Below, one piece after another: positions 8,783-17,329 of a stretch of DNA of 59,190 nt. A model generated the notes under the pieces. It had not been told where the DNA came from. It saw only the letters and a list, made by a program, of their open reading frames with translations, and made no database searches. Position 1 is the first letter of the stretch. Every line of letters starts with the position of its first letter. Position numbers and translations under genes: made by a program. Source of the stretch: Pseudomonadota bacterium (GTDB lineage: Bacteria; Desulfobacterota; Desulfobulbia; Desulfobulbales; SURF-16); contig JAHILF010000024.1 in NCBI GenBank assembly GCA_018897105.1, positions 1-59,190 on the forward strand. The letters are read 5' to 3'.

Positions 8783-10717
8783 CTAAAACAGTTCCACATT
8801 ATCTCCCAGATCATCGCTGCCGCCGCTAGATCCGGTATCTTCCTCCCCCGGTGGGGCGAGCAACGGCTGCGAATCCGTCGCCTCTGGGGTGTTCGGCTGG
8901 GCGTTGAGCACCACGGCATGGATATCCCGTTCGCTGTGCATGGTATAATGGGTGTCAGCGGCCCGGAACTTTTCCGCCTCCAGCGACCACTTGTCCGCCG
9001 GCAGCAGGGCCTTGGCACTTCTGGTAACGGCACCCAGGATAGTCTCCGCCTCCTCAATGACAGCCGCCACCTTCTGATGCACCGTAACTCCACCGACAAC
9101 CTCTTCAATATCTGCGGACAACTGCACCACCATGGCATGAGCCCGGGTGAGTCCCCCAGCCATTTCTTCATTTATTTCCCGCAGTGAGGCAAGTATACCC
9201 TCCACCTCCTGACGCATCTCCACAACCCTTCCCTCCATGACGCTCGCCTCATCGCTGACACTCTGGCACATCCCGTCCGTTAGGGATTTGATTTCGGCAA
9301 GGATGCCGGTTACCTCTTCAGCCTGCTCTCTGGCCTCCAGGGAAAGACGACTGATGGCATCAGCCAGTACGCCGAGCCCCCCTCCACCTCCCCCCATGGC
9401 TTCGGCCTGAATCAAAAAATTGAGGGCGATGAGCTTGATGGCGTAGACAATATTTTCAATATCACCGACAAAGTGAAAAATTTCTCCCACCGTGCCGGCG
9501 GCGGCACTCATGACCACGGACAGGTCACGGCTGGTGGCCGACGCGGCAGTGAGCATGGCGATGACCTCCGTCAGATCGTTACCCAACTCGTTAAAAAAGG
9601 AGGCGCCGGCCTGGTCGGTCAAACCGACAAGATCAACGGTTTCCTTGGACATCCCGCTCTCCATGGCAGAAATTTCCCGCAGATTGACGATAATGCTCTC
9701 CACCGCGGTTTGCAGTTCCATCGAGGCGTGGCGGAGTTGGGCCGCCTGAATCTCACATATTATTCCGCTCTCCATCACCAAATAGTCCCTTTCATCCTGG
9801 TTCGGATGCTGTGGCGCCCCCGGACCGGGCAGACGATCGGCCAGTTCATTTAGAATTTCGGCTACATGCTCAATCTGCTGACGCACCCTATCGTGGGTCT
9901 GAAGGGAAACAACCACCTGCCCCAGGTTCTGCTCCACCACGGACGACGAGAGGGAAATGGTGCCGGCCGACGATGAACAACGTTCCACTATACTTGTCAG
10001 CGCCTGCAGACTCTGCCCGGTTTTCCCAAGAACCGCATGAATCCTGCCCTGTTTCTCAACTCCCATGTTCACCACGTCCGCCAAGGCGTTGCGGATCGTC
10101 TCTGCCAGTTGATCTTTCTGGAGAAGAATGGTGTCGACCTTGCCGATAATCTCGTCGGACAAAACAGCGACAGCTTTGGTCAGAGCCTCAAACCCCACCG
10201 AATTTTCACCCAGCCGGGAACTTTCAATCTTGGTGTAAACCCCCAGCAACATCAAACTCTTGTTCACCCGGCCAAAACCGCCAAGGGGTGTGCCCACCCG
10301 GTCAAGACACTGCAGGATCGCTACAAGCGACTTCCGCCCTTCCTCCTTGCGCGCCTCGTCAAGGTGGTCTTCCAGGTCATTGAGGATTTCGGCAAGCGCG
10401 CCCATGGCGGCAGAACTCTGCCCGCCGCCCAGCCGGTTGACCAGGCTGCTAATAATGGTGGTTATTTCACCGGCCCGTTGATAGAAATCCTGCAATCTTT
10501 CGCCGATGGCCAGAAACTCATCCTCAGTGGAGGCTGACATACTGCCGAGCCGTGAGGAAACGAGGCGAAGCTGTCCAATCCATTCTTCACACCCCAGATC
10601 AATCGCACCCGCGGAATCAGGTATGGCGGCCTTTCCGGGACCAAGCCAAGCTTTCAACGCCCCCTGCAGGCTCCGCAAAGAAAAGTGTCCGTGGATACCC
10701 CTTTGAAATGAAACCAA
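8783..10717 (-). CDS. Soluble chemoreceptor-like coiled-coil protein with degenerate signalling tip
   Basis: A 644-residue cytoplasmic protein with no membrane segment and long helical, heptad-rich stretches. Around residues 420-455 it has IKLIALNFLIQAEAM, then six glycines and LGVLADAISRLS, which mimics the chemoreceptor hairpin tip (normally [29 protein letters not shown]) with key residues changed. The C-terminus (about 590-644) is acidic and Ser/Gly-rich and probably disordered. It is the first gene of the cheY-cheA operon. TTG 10717 has GAGGTAGG upstream and no good ATG is nearby. It may be a receptor-like scaffold or alternative input for this CheA; function not established. Confidence 0.8.
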   Translation of the reverse strand: MVSFQRGIHGHFSLRSLQGALKAWLGPGKAAIPDSAGAIDLGCEEWIGQLRLVSSRLGSMSASTEDEFLAIGERLQDFYQRAGEITTIISSLVNRLGGGQSSAAMGALAEILNDLEDHLDEARKEEGRKSLVAILQCLDRVGTPLGGFGRVNKSLMLLGVYTKIESSRLGENSVGFEALTKAVAVLSDEIIGKVDTILLQKDQLAETIRNALADVVNMGVEKQGRIHAVLGKTGQSLQALTSIVERCSSSAGTISLSSSVVEQNLGQVVVSLQTHDRVRQQIEHVAEILNELADRLPGPGAPQHPNQDERDYLVMESGIICEIQAAQLRHASMELQTAVESIIVNLREISAMESGMSKETVDLVGLTDQAGASFFNELGNDLTEVIAMLTAASATSRDLSVVMSAAAGTVGEIFHFVGDIENIVYAIKLIALNFLIQAEAMGGGGGGLGVLADAISRLSLEAREQAEEVTGILAEIKSLTDGMCQSVSDEASVMEGRVVEMRQEVEGILASLREINEEMAGGLTRAHAMVVQLSADIEEVVGGVTVHQKVAAVIEEAETILGAVTRSAKALLPADKWSLEAEKFRAADTHYTMHSERDIHAVVLNAQPNTPEATDSQPLLAPPGEEDTGSSGGSDDLGDNVELF

Positions 10718-11159
10718 TTGCCTACCTCTTCGCGGTATTGCTAACGGTATGATTATAACGCAGAAACTCTGGCATGCTTTTTCTCATGGTTCAGCATTAA
10801 TACAACTGCGGGATCGATCTATTTTCTGGGTTGATTTTATGACAAACAGGTCGAAGTTGTCAAAGCACACTTTTTATAAATGCTCCGGCCTGCCACACAG
10901 CAGATCAGACATTGAGTGACGCCAACTAAGTTTATTTTTAACAAATTCAAGCTGATAACCTTGAAATTCATGAATTGCCCGCTTCAAAAACGGGAAAACT
11001 GACACCCATATCGTATTTCCCTATCGGAAAGATAGTATCATTTTTCATTACCTGGTGTAGAAAAAAATGAACACGGGTAAACGGGAGAATGGAGACTAAC
11101 GCCATGAAAGTCATCTGCACGTTTCAGCGCAGATCAATTTTGCGAGGGGGAGGTATAGA
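10718..11159. other. Intergenic region between chemosensory operon and CULT gene
   Basis: About 440 bases with no convincing gene. It is A/T-richer than its neighbours and carries the candidate promoter at 10834-10863. It also lies downstream of the CULT gene, but I saw no strong terminator hairpin with a T-run. Confidence 0.5.
10834..10863 (-). promoter_or_regulatory. Candidate sigma-70 promoter of the chemosensory operon
   Basis: On the minus strand TTGACA (10863-10858) is followed after 18 bases by TAAAAT (10839-10834). It lies about 115 bases upstream of the TTG start at 10717. The -35 is a perfect match; the -10 is one base off consensus. Not tested. Confidence 0.4.
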
Positions 11160-11618
11160 TTACCGGCGCAGCAGATTTGCCAGAATCAAGCCGAAGAAAT
11201 AGCCGGTCAGATCCGAGTGATATTGCCAACCCAGATGGGAAAAACAGGACCCACAGAGAGAAAAACGCCAGGTACAGCCGGTAAACCAGGTGCATTCAGT
11301 GGTGGGCAACCCCTGGTTCAGGCAGCCAGGAGCATGGGAAAAGCAGCCGATTTCATAAACCTTGCCAAGGGGATTAGTAAACATATGGCAATGGCTGCCG
11401 TTTACTTCAATCATCTGGGCCGCGGTGGTGATTTTTGTCCTGCAGAAGCGGCAGAGAAAAACTTCCCCCTGGTCGCTATTTTTGGTTTGTTCATCGCTGC
11501 TGCTGTCTATTTTGCCATCAAGCAGCAATTCCCCTTGCCGCCTGAAAACAAGACCGGAATTAACACAGCAATCTCCGCTAAATCCTCCCTGCACGGATGC
11601 GCACCACAACATAACCAT
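11160..11618 (-). CDS. CULT-domain (cereblon-type thalidomide-binding fold) protein
   Basis: A protein of about 152 residues whose C-terminal 100 residues match the CULT fold of cereblon and of bacterial single-domain homologues. Numbering from ATG 11618: zinc-type pairs C56-R-F-C59 and C122-G-S-C125; an NPLGKVYEIGCF segment; then W111, W117 and W131. The tryptophan spacings (6 and 14) equal those of the cage residues W380, W386 and W400 of human cereblon, and the cysteine pair falls five residues after the second Trp as it does there. The natural ligand is unknown. The start is uncertain (11657, 11618 or 11612); GAAGAG and the end of the upstream gene favour 11618/11612. It is probably cotranscribed with the small gene upstream. 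Confidence 0.85.
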   Translation of the reverse strand: MVMLWCASVQGGFSGDCCVNSGLVFRRQGELLLDGKIDSSSDEQTKNSDQGEVFLCRFCRTKITTAAQMIEVNGSHCHMFTNPLGKVYEIGCFSHAPGCLNQGLPTTECTWFTGCTWRFSLCGSCFSHLGWQYHSDLTGYFFGLILANLLRR

Positions 11619-11622
11619 CTCT

Positions 11623-11844
11623 TCAATTCTGGTGAGAAAGCGGCCATTGCTGCTCATTTCTGTTGGCCATATAACAGAAGCGGTCCCAGGAGAACTCCCT
11701 GCCGCTGACCGGACAGCGCAATGTCACCTTTTTATCGTCAACATCGACCACCAGCCAGTCCCCGCTGCGTTTGCCGTCAACGATGTGAATCTTCTCCCCT
11801 TTGCTAAAAGGATACTGCTTGAAAAGCGTTACCTGATCAGCCAT
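11623..11844 (-). CDS. Small conserved-looking protein, function unknown
   Basis: A 73-residue protein, mostly beta-strand in appearance: EKIHIVDGKRSGDWLVVDVD, then KKVTLRCPVSGREFSWDRFCY. The two cysteines (C44, C57) are not in a CxxC pair. ATG 11844 has GAGGGAT at good spacing. It ends a few bases before the most likely start of the CULT gene, so the two probably form an operon. I do not recognise the family; a small SH3- or Tudor-like barrel is only a guess. Confidence 0.6.
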   Translation of the reverse strand: MADQVTLFKQYPFSKGEKIHIVDGKRSGDWLVVDVDDKKVTLRCPVSGREFSWDRFCYMANRNEQQWPLSHQN

Positions 11845-11999
11845 GGATTATCCCTCATGATTATGGAAAAACAAGACCGCAACTCCGCTTATCCTTATCT
11901 AAGGATATTATGTTATAAAACCTCGATAAAGTAAAAAATCTGCTGCCGCCATAGAAGGAAAATATTATTGGTCATGCCGCATGAATAGTTCCGGCGGCC

Positions 12000-12554
12000 T
12001 CAGGCAGACTGCGAAGTCTGCTTTTTGAAGAGCTGCATTAAACGCAATTTCGCTTCGGTCAGTAAATGGGGATTTGTGAGATTCATCTCCAGGCTGGCAA
12101 TTTTGACTTCAAACTGCACATCATCAAACACCAGAGATTCATTGACAGCGGTGTGGACGTCAAGCCTGGTGGTAGCGATAATCTGCAGCGCTACACTGCC
12201 CGAGCCGAGACTGTAGCGGTCGCTGTTATTTTTATAAAAAGAGGACCGGATGATTTTTCTGGTGAATCCTGACAATTTCACCTCAACCCCGCAGATAAAC
12301 TCCTCAACATTCATCCCTTCTACTTTAACTTTTCTCCTCAGCTCCTCTAGCAACCGGTTTTGGACAAAAGGGACCAGCACATGGTTGGCAAAGACTGCCT
12401 CAATCTCCTCTTCAGGCACGGAAAAATAATGGGAAGCCAATTCACCGAACAGCATGTCATGGTGTTTTTTCTGGAGATTAAGAATATTCTCCATCTGTTT
12501 TCGCTGGATCAAACCTTCCCGGAGAAGTATCCAGCCGAATTTCATGAGGGCCAT
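12000..12554 (-). CDS. Protein with N-terminal MshEN-like repeat, function unknown
   Basis: A 184-residue soluble protein. The first 55 residues (KFGWILLREGLIQRKQMENIL, then MLFGELASHYFSVPEEEIEAVF) have the pattern of the MshEN/GspE N-terminal domain, which binds c-di-GMP in some ATPases. The same pattern occurs inside the CheA of this window. The remainder (about 70-184) contains an amphipathic strand-rich region and is unrecognised. It stands alone on the minus strand, divergent from the ArsC-family gene. Any nucleotide-second-messenger role is inference. Confidence 0.65.
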   Translation of the reverse strand: MALMKFGWILLREGLIQRKQMENILNLQKKHHDMLFGELASHYFSVPEEEIEAVFANHVLVPFVQNRLLEELRRKVKVEGMNVEEFICGVEVKLSGFTRKIIRSSFYKNNSDRYSLGSGSVALQIIATTRLDVHTAVNESLVFDDVQFEVKIASLEMNLTNPHLLTEAKLRLMQLFKKQTSQSA

Positions 12555-12828
12555 ATATGCCTCTATCTACTTGTAATCACGTTAACTTTAAAATATTCAA
12601 CAACCTAGCCAGTTCCATCGCACCGGCCGGAATGGCTACAGATGCATGTTTCACTTGGCACAAAAGGATTAATAATTCTCCTCTGCTCAAAAACACCTTT
12701 TTATATAATATGCATCACTCTTCTTTTTTTCACCTTGTTATGGCACCGAAAAAAATTATATAAAATGAGTGAGGATGTAGATTGCTTACTACTTATTCAT
12801 CTTCAAAGCATATTTATATGGAGCAGAA

Positions 12829-13173
12829 ATGATTATTAACTGGGCATATTTCAGAAAAGGGTGTGCATCCTGCCAGAAGGCCCAGGAATCTCTCGGGCGC
12901 ACGAAAGTTCAAATAAAAAAAGAGGTAAACGCTCGACAGGAGCCTCTGGAGGCGCAAAAAGCCTGGGACCTGTTGGCTGACAGCAATAGGATACTGATCG
13001 CCTCAGGCAAAAAAATCAGGGAATATTCGCCAAGGCCTGACAAAAAAGAGGAAATTTTAAAAATCGTTCTGGGCAGGAGCGGCACGCTACGGGCGCCGAC
13101 CCTTAAAATCGGCAACACATTCTATATCGGCTACAGCAACGAAATGTATGATAAATTAGTTGGTAAAGGCTGA
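12829..13173 (+). CDS. ArsC/Spx-family thioredoxin-fold protein
   Basis: A 114-residue protein with C12-A-S-C15 after the first strand (INWAYFRKGCASCQKA), and the cis-Pro region RAPTLKIGNTFYIGY followed by a closing helix, as in the ArsC/YffB/Spx family. Members related to this one in sulfate reducers can carry selenocysteine at the second position; here both are cysteines. It may reduce or bind a thiol or oxyanion substrate, but no ars genes are nearby, so arsenate reduction is not supported. GGAGCAGAA precedes ATG 12829. It ends 8 bases before yifB and is likely cotranscribed with it. Confidence 0.8.
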   Translation: MIINWAYFRKGCASCQKAQESLGRTKVQIKKEVNARQEPLEAQKAWDLLADSNRILIASGKKIREYSPRPDKKEEILKIVLGRSGTLRAPTLKIGNTFYIGYSNEMYDKLVGKG

Positions 13174-13181
13174 TATTATTC

Positions 13182-14717
13182 ATGCTTGCCAAAGTTTTCA
13201 CCAGCAGTGTACTTGGCGTTGAAGCTCTGCCTGTTGAGGTCGAAGTCGACATTATTTTCGGACTGCCCGCTTTTTCCACCGTTGGTCTTGCCGAAGGTGC
13301 GGTGCGGGAAAGCAAGGACAGGGTAAAGGCGGCCATAAAAAACAGCGGCTACGAATTCCCGGACAAAAAAATTACGGTAAATCTTGCCCCGGCTGACATC
13401 AAAAAAAGTGGAACCGGTTTTGATCTACCCATCGCCCTGGGCATCCTTGCCACTGAAGCAATTGTCACCTCCGAACAACTGCAGAATTTTGCTGTGGTTG
13501 GCGAACTGGCACTTGACGGCTTCGTTCGCCCGGTGCCAGGCATTCTCCCCATGGTTATTGCCGCCAGGGACGCCGGATTGCGCGGCATCATCGTTCCCAA
13601 GGACAACGCCGATGAGGCAGCAGTTGTCAACGGCATTGACGTGATCGGCATCAGCTACCTCCATCAGGCAGTTGACTTTCTATCAAACAGAAAAATTATC
13701 GAACCCACTACAGTAGACCTGGAACTCTTACTCGGCAATCAGAGAAGTTATGACATTGATTTTTCCGAGGTCAAGGGACAGGAGCATGTCAAACGCGCTC
13801 TCGAGGTTGCGGCTGCCGGAGACCATAATGTGCTGATGTCAGGTCCGCCTGGCTCCGGTAAAACGATGCTGGCCCGGCGACTGCCGACCATCCTGCCGGA
13901 TCTCACCTTTGATGAGGCTCTGGAAACCACCAAGATTTACAGTGTCTGCGGCCTGCTTCCAGATCGATGCAGCCTGATGACACAAAGACCGTTCCGTTCC
14001 CCTCATCACACCATTTCCGATGCCGGCCTAATCGGTGGAGGCAACATCCCGCGGCCCGGAGAGGTTTCCCTGGCCCATAACGGTGTTCTTTTTCTTGATG
14101 AGCTGCCGGAATTCAAAAAAAACGTGCTGGAAGTGCTCAGACAGCCCCTTGAAGACGGTCAGGTAACCATTGCCAGGGCCTCATCCACGCTCACCTTTCC
14201 GGCCCGTTTCGTTTTAGTGGCAGCCCTTAATCCCTGCCCGTGCGGCCATGCGGGCGACATCAACCATAGCTGCACCTGTTCGCCCCTGCAGATAAAACGT
14301 TACGAGGAAAGGCTATCCGGCCCCCTGCTGGACAGAATTGACATCCATCTGCAGGTGCCTGCCGTGCCTTTTCAGCAGGTGTCTTCCACCACTGAGGGAG
14401 AAAATTCCCGGACTATCAAGGATCGGGTCGTCAGGGCGCGAGAGCTACAGAAGCAGAGATTTCATGGGAGAAAGGGAATTTACAGCAACAGCCAGATGAA
14501 CAGCCGTGATCTGAAAAAATTCTGCAGTCTGGATAAGACGTCTCTCAACCTGCTGGAGCGGGGCATGGCCCAGCTCGGGCTTTCCGCCAGGGCCTATCAC
14601 CGCATATTAAAAATAGCCCGCACCATTGCCGATCTTGCCGGAAAAACGGATATCGCATCCGACCATATCGCTGAGGCGATTCAATATCGCCGTCTTGACA
14701 GGAGCCGCCAGTCATGA
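13182..14717 (+). CDS. comM: YifB/ComM family magnesium-chelatase-like AAA+ ATPase
   Basis: A 511-residue protein of the usual length for YifB/ComM, a hexameric branch-migration helicase that helps integrate incoming DNA during natural transformation. The N-terminal ChlI-type domain (about 1-165) resembles the Lon protease fold; the AAA+ core has Walker A GPPGSGKT at about 221-228, Walker B LFLDELPEF, the family NPCPCGH motif, and a C-terminal helical domain ending LAEAIQYRRLD-like. It follows the ArsC-family gene by 8 bases. Its stop overlaps the ATG of a small downstream frame. No competence genes are nearby. Confidence 0.95.
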   Translation: MLAKVFTSSVLGVEALPVEVEVDIIFGLPAFSTVGLAEGAVRESKDRVKAAIKNSGYEFPDKKITVNLAPADIKKSGTGFDLPIALGILATEAIVTSEQLQNFAVVGELALDGFVRPVPGILPMVIAARDAGLRGIIVPKDNADEAAVVNGIDVIGISYLHQAVDFLSNRKIIEPTTVDLELLLGNQRSYDIDFSEVKGQEHVKRALEVAAAGDHNVLMSGPPGSGKTMLARRLPTILPDLTFDEALETTKIYSVCGLLPDRCSLMTQRPFRSPHHTISDAGLIGGGNIPRPGEVSLAHNGVLFLDELPEFKKNVLEVLRQPLEDGQVTIARASSTLTFPARFVLVAALNPCPCGHAGDINHSCTCSPLQIKRYEERLSGPLLDRIDIHLQVPAVPFQQVSSTTEGENSRTIKDRVVRARELQKQRFHGRKGIYSNSQMNSRDLKKFCSLDKTSLNLLERGMAQLGLSARAYHRILKIARTIADLAGKTDIASDHIAEAIQYRRLDRSRQS

Positions 14718-14935
14718 AAGACAAAGCCGTTGAAAAAATAACTGTACATTACAATAATATGAACGGCATAAGGGGCCGTAACGAAATGGTCAGAAATGCA
14801 ATGGTTATTTCGCAACGGCCCCTAAATACCCAGGCAGATTACAAAAAATTCGGGCGGTATTGTTCCGGCACTATTTTTTTTAAAAATCAGCAGGATGGAC
14901 TTTGCTTCTCAGCGGGGGATGTGTTAAAAATTTAG
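14714..14935 (+). CDS. Possible small protein overlapping the yifB stop (doubtful)
   Basis: A 73-codon frame whose ATG overlaps the yifB stop (ATGA), which would allow coupled translation. It is rich in Asn, Lys and Phe and has no recognised domain, and it contains the inverted repeat at 14771-14823, which more likely serves as RNA structure downstream of yifB. I consider it more probably non-coding. Confidence 0.2.
   Translation: MKDKAVEKITVHYNNMNGIRGRNEMVRNAMVISQRPLNTQADYKKFGRYCSGTIFFKNQQDGLCFSAGDVLKI
14771..14823 (+). repeat. 17-bp inverted repeat downstream of yifB
   Basis: Arms AGGGGCCGTAACGAAAT (14771-14787) and ATTTCGCAACGGCCCCT (14807-14823) pair at 15 of 17 positions around a 19-base loop. 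There is no T-run directly after it, so a classical rho-independent terminator is doubtful. It could be a small palindromic repeat or an mRNA-end hairpin. Confidence 0.7.
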
Positions 14936-14978
14936 ATGTACTTACATTGTGCCTGTCATAAATCTTCGAGGGAGCGAT

Positions 14979-15338
14979 ATGAACAAAAAACATGAGGAAA
15001 AGAGAAAGAGCAACCGCATCCCCGTTCAGTTTGATGTAACGATCCTGCACGAAGAAGATTACCTCATTTCGTTTACCCGGGACATCTCGGCAGATGGCAT
15101 GTTTATCAATACCCAGACGCCCTTGTCAAAGGGTGAAAAAATAACCGTTGGTTTTACAATCGGAGCGGAAAAAGCAATTTCGGTGAAAGCAAAAATTGTC
15201 TGGGTCAACATGGAGGGCCCGGAGGTTGACCGCGGCATGGGAGTGAAATTCATCAATGTCTCGCCGAAAATGAAGAAAAATATTCTGCTGCTGGTCAACC
15301 GCATCGCCATATTGCCCGATGACGCCTTGATAAATTAA
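14979..15338 (+). CDS. PilZ domain protein (predicted c-di-GMP receptor)
   Basis: A 119-residue, single-domain protein. It has the PilZ signature R9-x-x-x-R13 (RKSNR) followed by D35-x-S37-x-x-G40 (DISADGMF), the residues that bind cyclic di-GMP in this family, then the expected barrel strands to about residue 105. The start is ATG 14979, preceded by GAGGGAG; an upstream GTG-type extension at 14949 has no such site. It stands alone. Its partner is unknown; receptor and MshEN-like proteins nearby make a second-messenger link possible. Confidence 0.9.
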   Translation: MNKKHEEKRKSNRIPVQFDVTILHEEDYLISFTRDISADGMFINTQTPLSKGEKITVGFTIGAEKAISVKAKIVWVNMEGPEVDRGMGVKFINVSPKMKKNILLLVNRIAILPDDALIN

Positions 15339-15777
15339 AGCAGCTGGTAAAATGCTACTGCCACCTTTCCATCCTGCCCGGCAAAACATCATCCATCAGA
15401 GACGGCATAGATTTCATCGCCTCATCATCCCCCTATCACCCAACACGCGCATATTTTCCCCAGCTCAACCTGTAACCCCTGTTTGAGTAACGGACCATGC
15501 ACGATCACCACCGGATTTGCCGCTTTTGTCGAACCGTTACGGCAGACCACCGCACAATCAGTATCCAATCAGCAGGAAGCCAGCAAGAAAAGATAATTTT
15601 TTTCTGGGGGAAAACGGTACCAGAGGAACAACAGCCAGGAAGAAAACGAAAAACGATGAGGAGATAAAAAAATTATTAAGTTAAATTAATAAGTTAAAAA
15701 GCATAAGCAACGCATGGGCATTGGGTATGCGGAGAAAAATCAATCCGGCAATAAACCTCACTCTGTTTTACAACCCT
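15339..15777. other. Intergenic region without recognised genes
   Basis: About 440 bases between the PilZ gene and the small basic gene on the other strand. It contains an A/T-rich part near 15660-15705 with a loose repeat of TTAAGTTAAATTAATAAGTTAAA. No good frame, hairpin or RNA gene was recognised. Confidence 0.4.
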
Positions 15778-15969
15778 CTAGCGCTTTCTCCGCTCCGACT
15801 GACTGCGGCGGTCAGTGGGGGTGGAAAGGGAGACGATAACCCCGCTTCGCACACTTTTACGCCTGTCCTGTCTGTTTTTTCGTCTCTCCTTGCGTTTTGC
15901 TTTTTCATAGGAGGGATTCTTTTCCGGATCCTTTTTTACAACCGGAGCCTTGCCGATAATGATATCCAT
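15778..15969 (-). CDS. Small, highly basic protein, function unknown
   Basis: A 63-residue protein, mostly Arg, Lys, Glu, Asp and Ser: MDIIIGKAPVVKKDPEKNPS, then repeated RRK/DRR stretches (RKNRQDRRKSVRSGVIVSLS) to a basic end. It has no cysteines or membrane segment. The start is well supported by AAGGAGAT placed eight bases before the ATG. Composition suggests RNA or nucleic-acid contact, which is only inference. I believe short proteins of this pattern recur in deltaproteobacteria but cannot name a family. Confidence 0.6.
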   Translation of the reverse strand: MDIIIGKAPVVKKDPEKNPSYEKAKRKERRKNRQDRRKSVRSGVIVSLSTPTDRRSQSERRKR

Positions 15970-16085
15970 ATATATCTCCTTGTTGATCTTTATTTCTTAC
16001 ATATCCTCTTAACTTTTTTTATCGGCAAGGCAAAGAAAAAACTTGACTTCTATTATTATAAATGCACGGTTTTTAACCGTCCCTT

Positions 16086-17329
16086 TCAACCCAGTTCTAT
16101 TCTGTCCTTGGCGCCATAATGCAGGCTGAGAATAAGGGTCAGATATTCCCGCAGATGCCGGGTCAGCAGAAAATTATCCCGGACAAATTCCCTGGCCTTG
16201 CCGCCGATCTCGATCATCTTCTGTGGATGCCGCAGCAGATAGCGGATACGCAGGGCGGCACCCTCAGGGGTGCTGACCCGAAAGCCGGTGTTGAAATTGG
16301 TCACCTGCAGACGGATGCCGCCGGTGTCGCCGCCGATCACCGGTTTACCTTTCCACATGGCCTCCGTGACGGTTAGCCCGAAACCTTCCTTGATGGATTT
16401 CTGCAGGATAATGTCAGCCGCTCGCTGCAAGGCATTAATCTTGCGATGAGCATCCGGCGGCAGAAGCAGGATATGGATATCCGGGTCCTCTGCCGCCGCT
16501 TCTCTCACCTCCCGCAGCACAATCTCTCCCTCAGGATCGTCTGTTGCCCCGCCGCCGGCCAGCACCAGTTGCTGGTCCGGGACAAACTTTTTCACAATCC
16601 TGAAGGCCTGAATCACGCCCAAGGGGTCCTTGAAGCGATCAAAGCGGGAAACCTGCAGGAGAAGCGGTCTCTGCGGATCAAGCTGGAATTCGCCAAATAC
16701 GGCATCAATCTCATCTCCCGGGAGATCCATATTCTTTTCACTGAGGGGATCAATGCTTGGCGGAATGATATATTGGGGATGGGGCAGGGATTTGGCAAAA
16801 CCGGCCAGGGAAAAAATACTGGCATCATAGCCGCTGACAAACTGCTGGAGATATTTCCACACCGGACGATATGGATGACTGGCGTCAATATGGCAGCGCC
16901 ATATCCATTTACCTCGTCGTTTCGGGCAGTTCTGCAGCAAATGGGCTGGCTGGGGATCATGAATGAAGACAAAGTCCGCATCCTCAAGACCAGCCCGCAG
17001 CCGTTCCGCATTTTCTCTGTTGACCTGCTCATATGCCCTTAGAAGCTTCTCAGAAATACGGACATGGTTGCCCTGCAGGGCATTGTGCATATTCTTCGTA
17101 CATTGAAAAAAATCGTCATTGCCATCTATATAACCTCCCAGGAGGCATTAATCCCCAACTCCTGCATAAGAGGCACCAGCTTGGTGAGAATCTCCGCCAC
17201 TCCGCCCCCAACCTTGGTGGAGTTGACGTGTACGACTTTCATGCCCTGCAGGGGTCGGGCAAGCTGGCGGAGATGATTAATAACGTCCTGACCGGCAACA
17301 CCCGCATAGGCATCGAGCAGATTCGTCAT
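16086..17329 (-). pseudogene. treT: Trehalose synthase (TreT-type GT4), frameshifted near codon 68
   Basis: TreT joins NDP-glucose and glucose to trehalose. The 5' frame (17329-17126) has the family start, MKVVHVNSTKVGGGVAEIL and ELGINASWEVI, then a TAG. The protein continues in another frame as DGNDDFFQCTKNMHNALQG and runs to 16086 with the GT4 hallmarks VSRFDRFKDP and KEGFGLTVTEAMWKGKPVIGGD. The break is at TATATA (17127-17132): removing one TA restores VIDGNDDF and one continuous enzyme of about 414 residues. So it is a recent frameshift, slippage-prone site or sequence error. The 3' part could be translated alone from 17090 but would lack the first Rossmann strand. Its start overlaps the DUF5752 gene by four bases. 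Confidence 0.85.

Noticed and set aside
16063-16080. Short hairpin ACGGTT-AAA-AACCGT after the treT stop
   Set aside because: Stem of only six pairs and no T-run; too weak to call a terminator.
15721-16119. A 132-codon plus-strand frame over the small basic gene
   Set aside because: It is antisense to a minus-strand gene with a strong ribosome site; its hydrophobic stretches arise from the complement of Arg/Lys codons and A/T-rich DNA.
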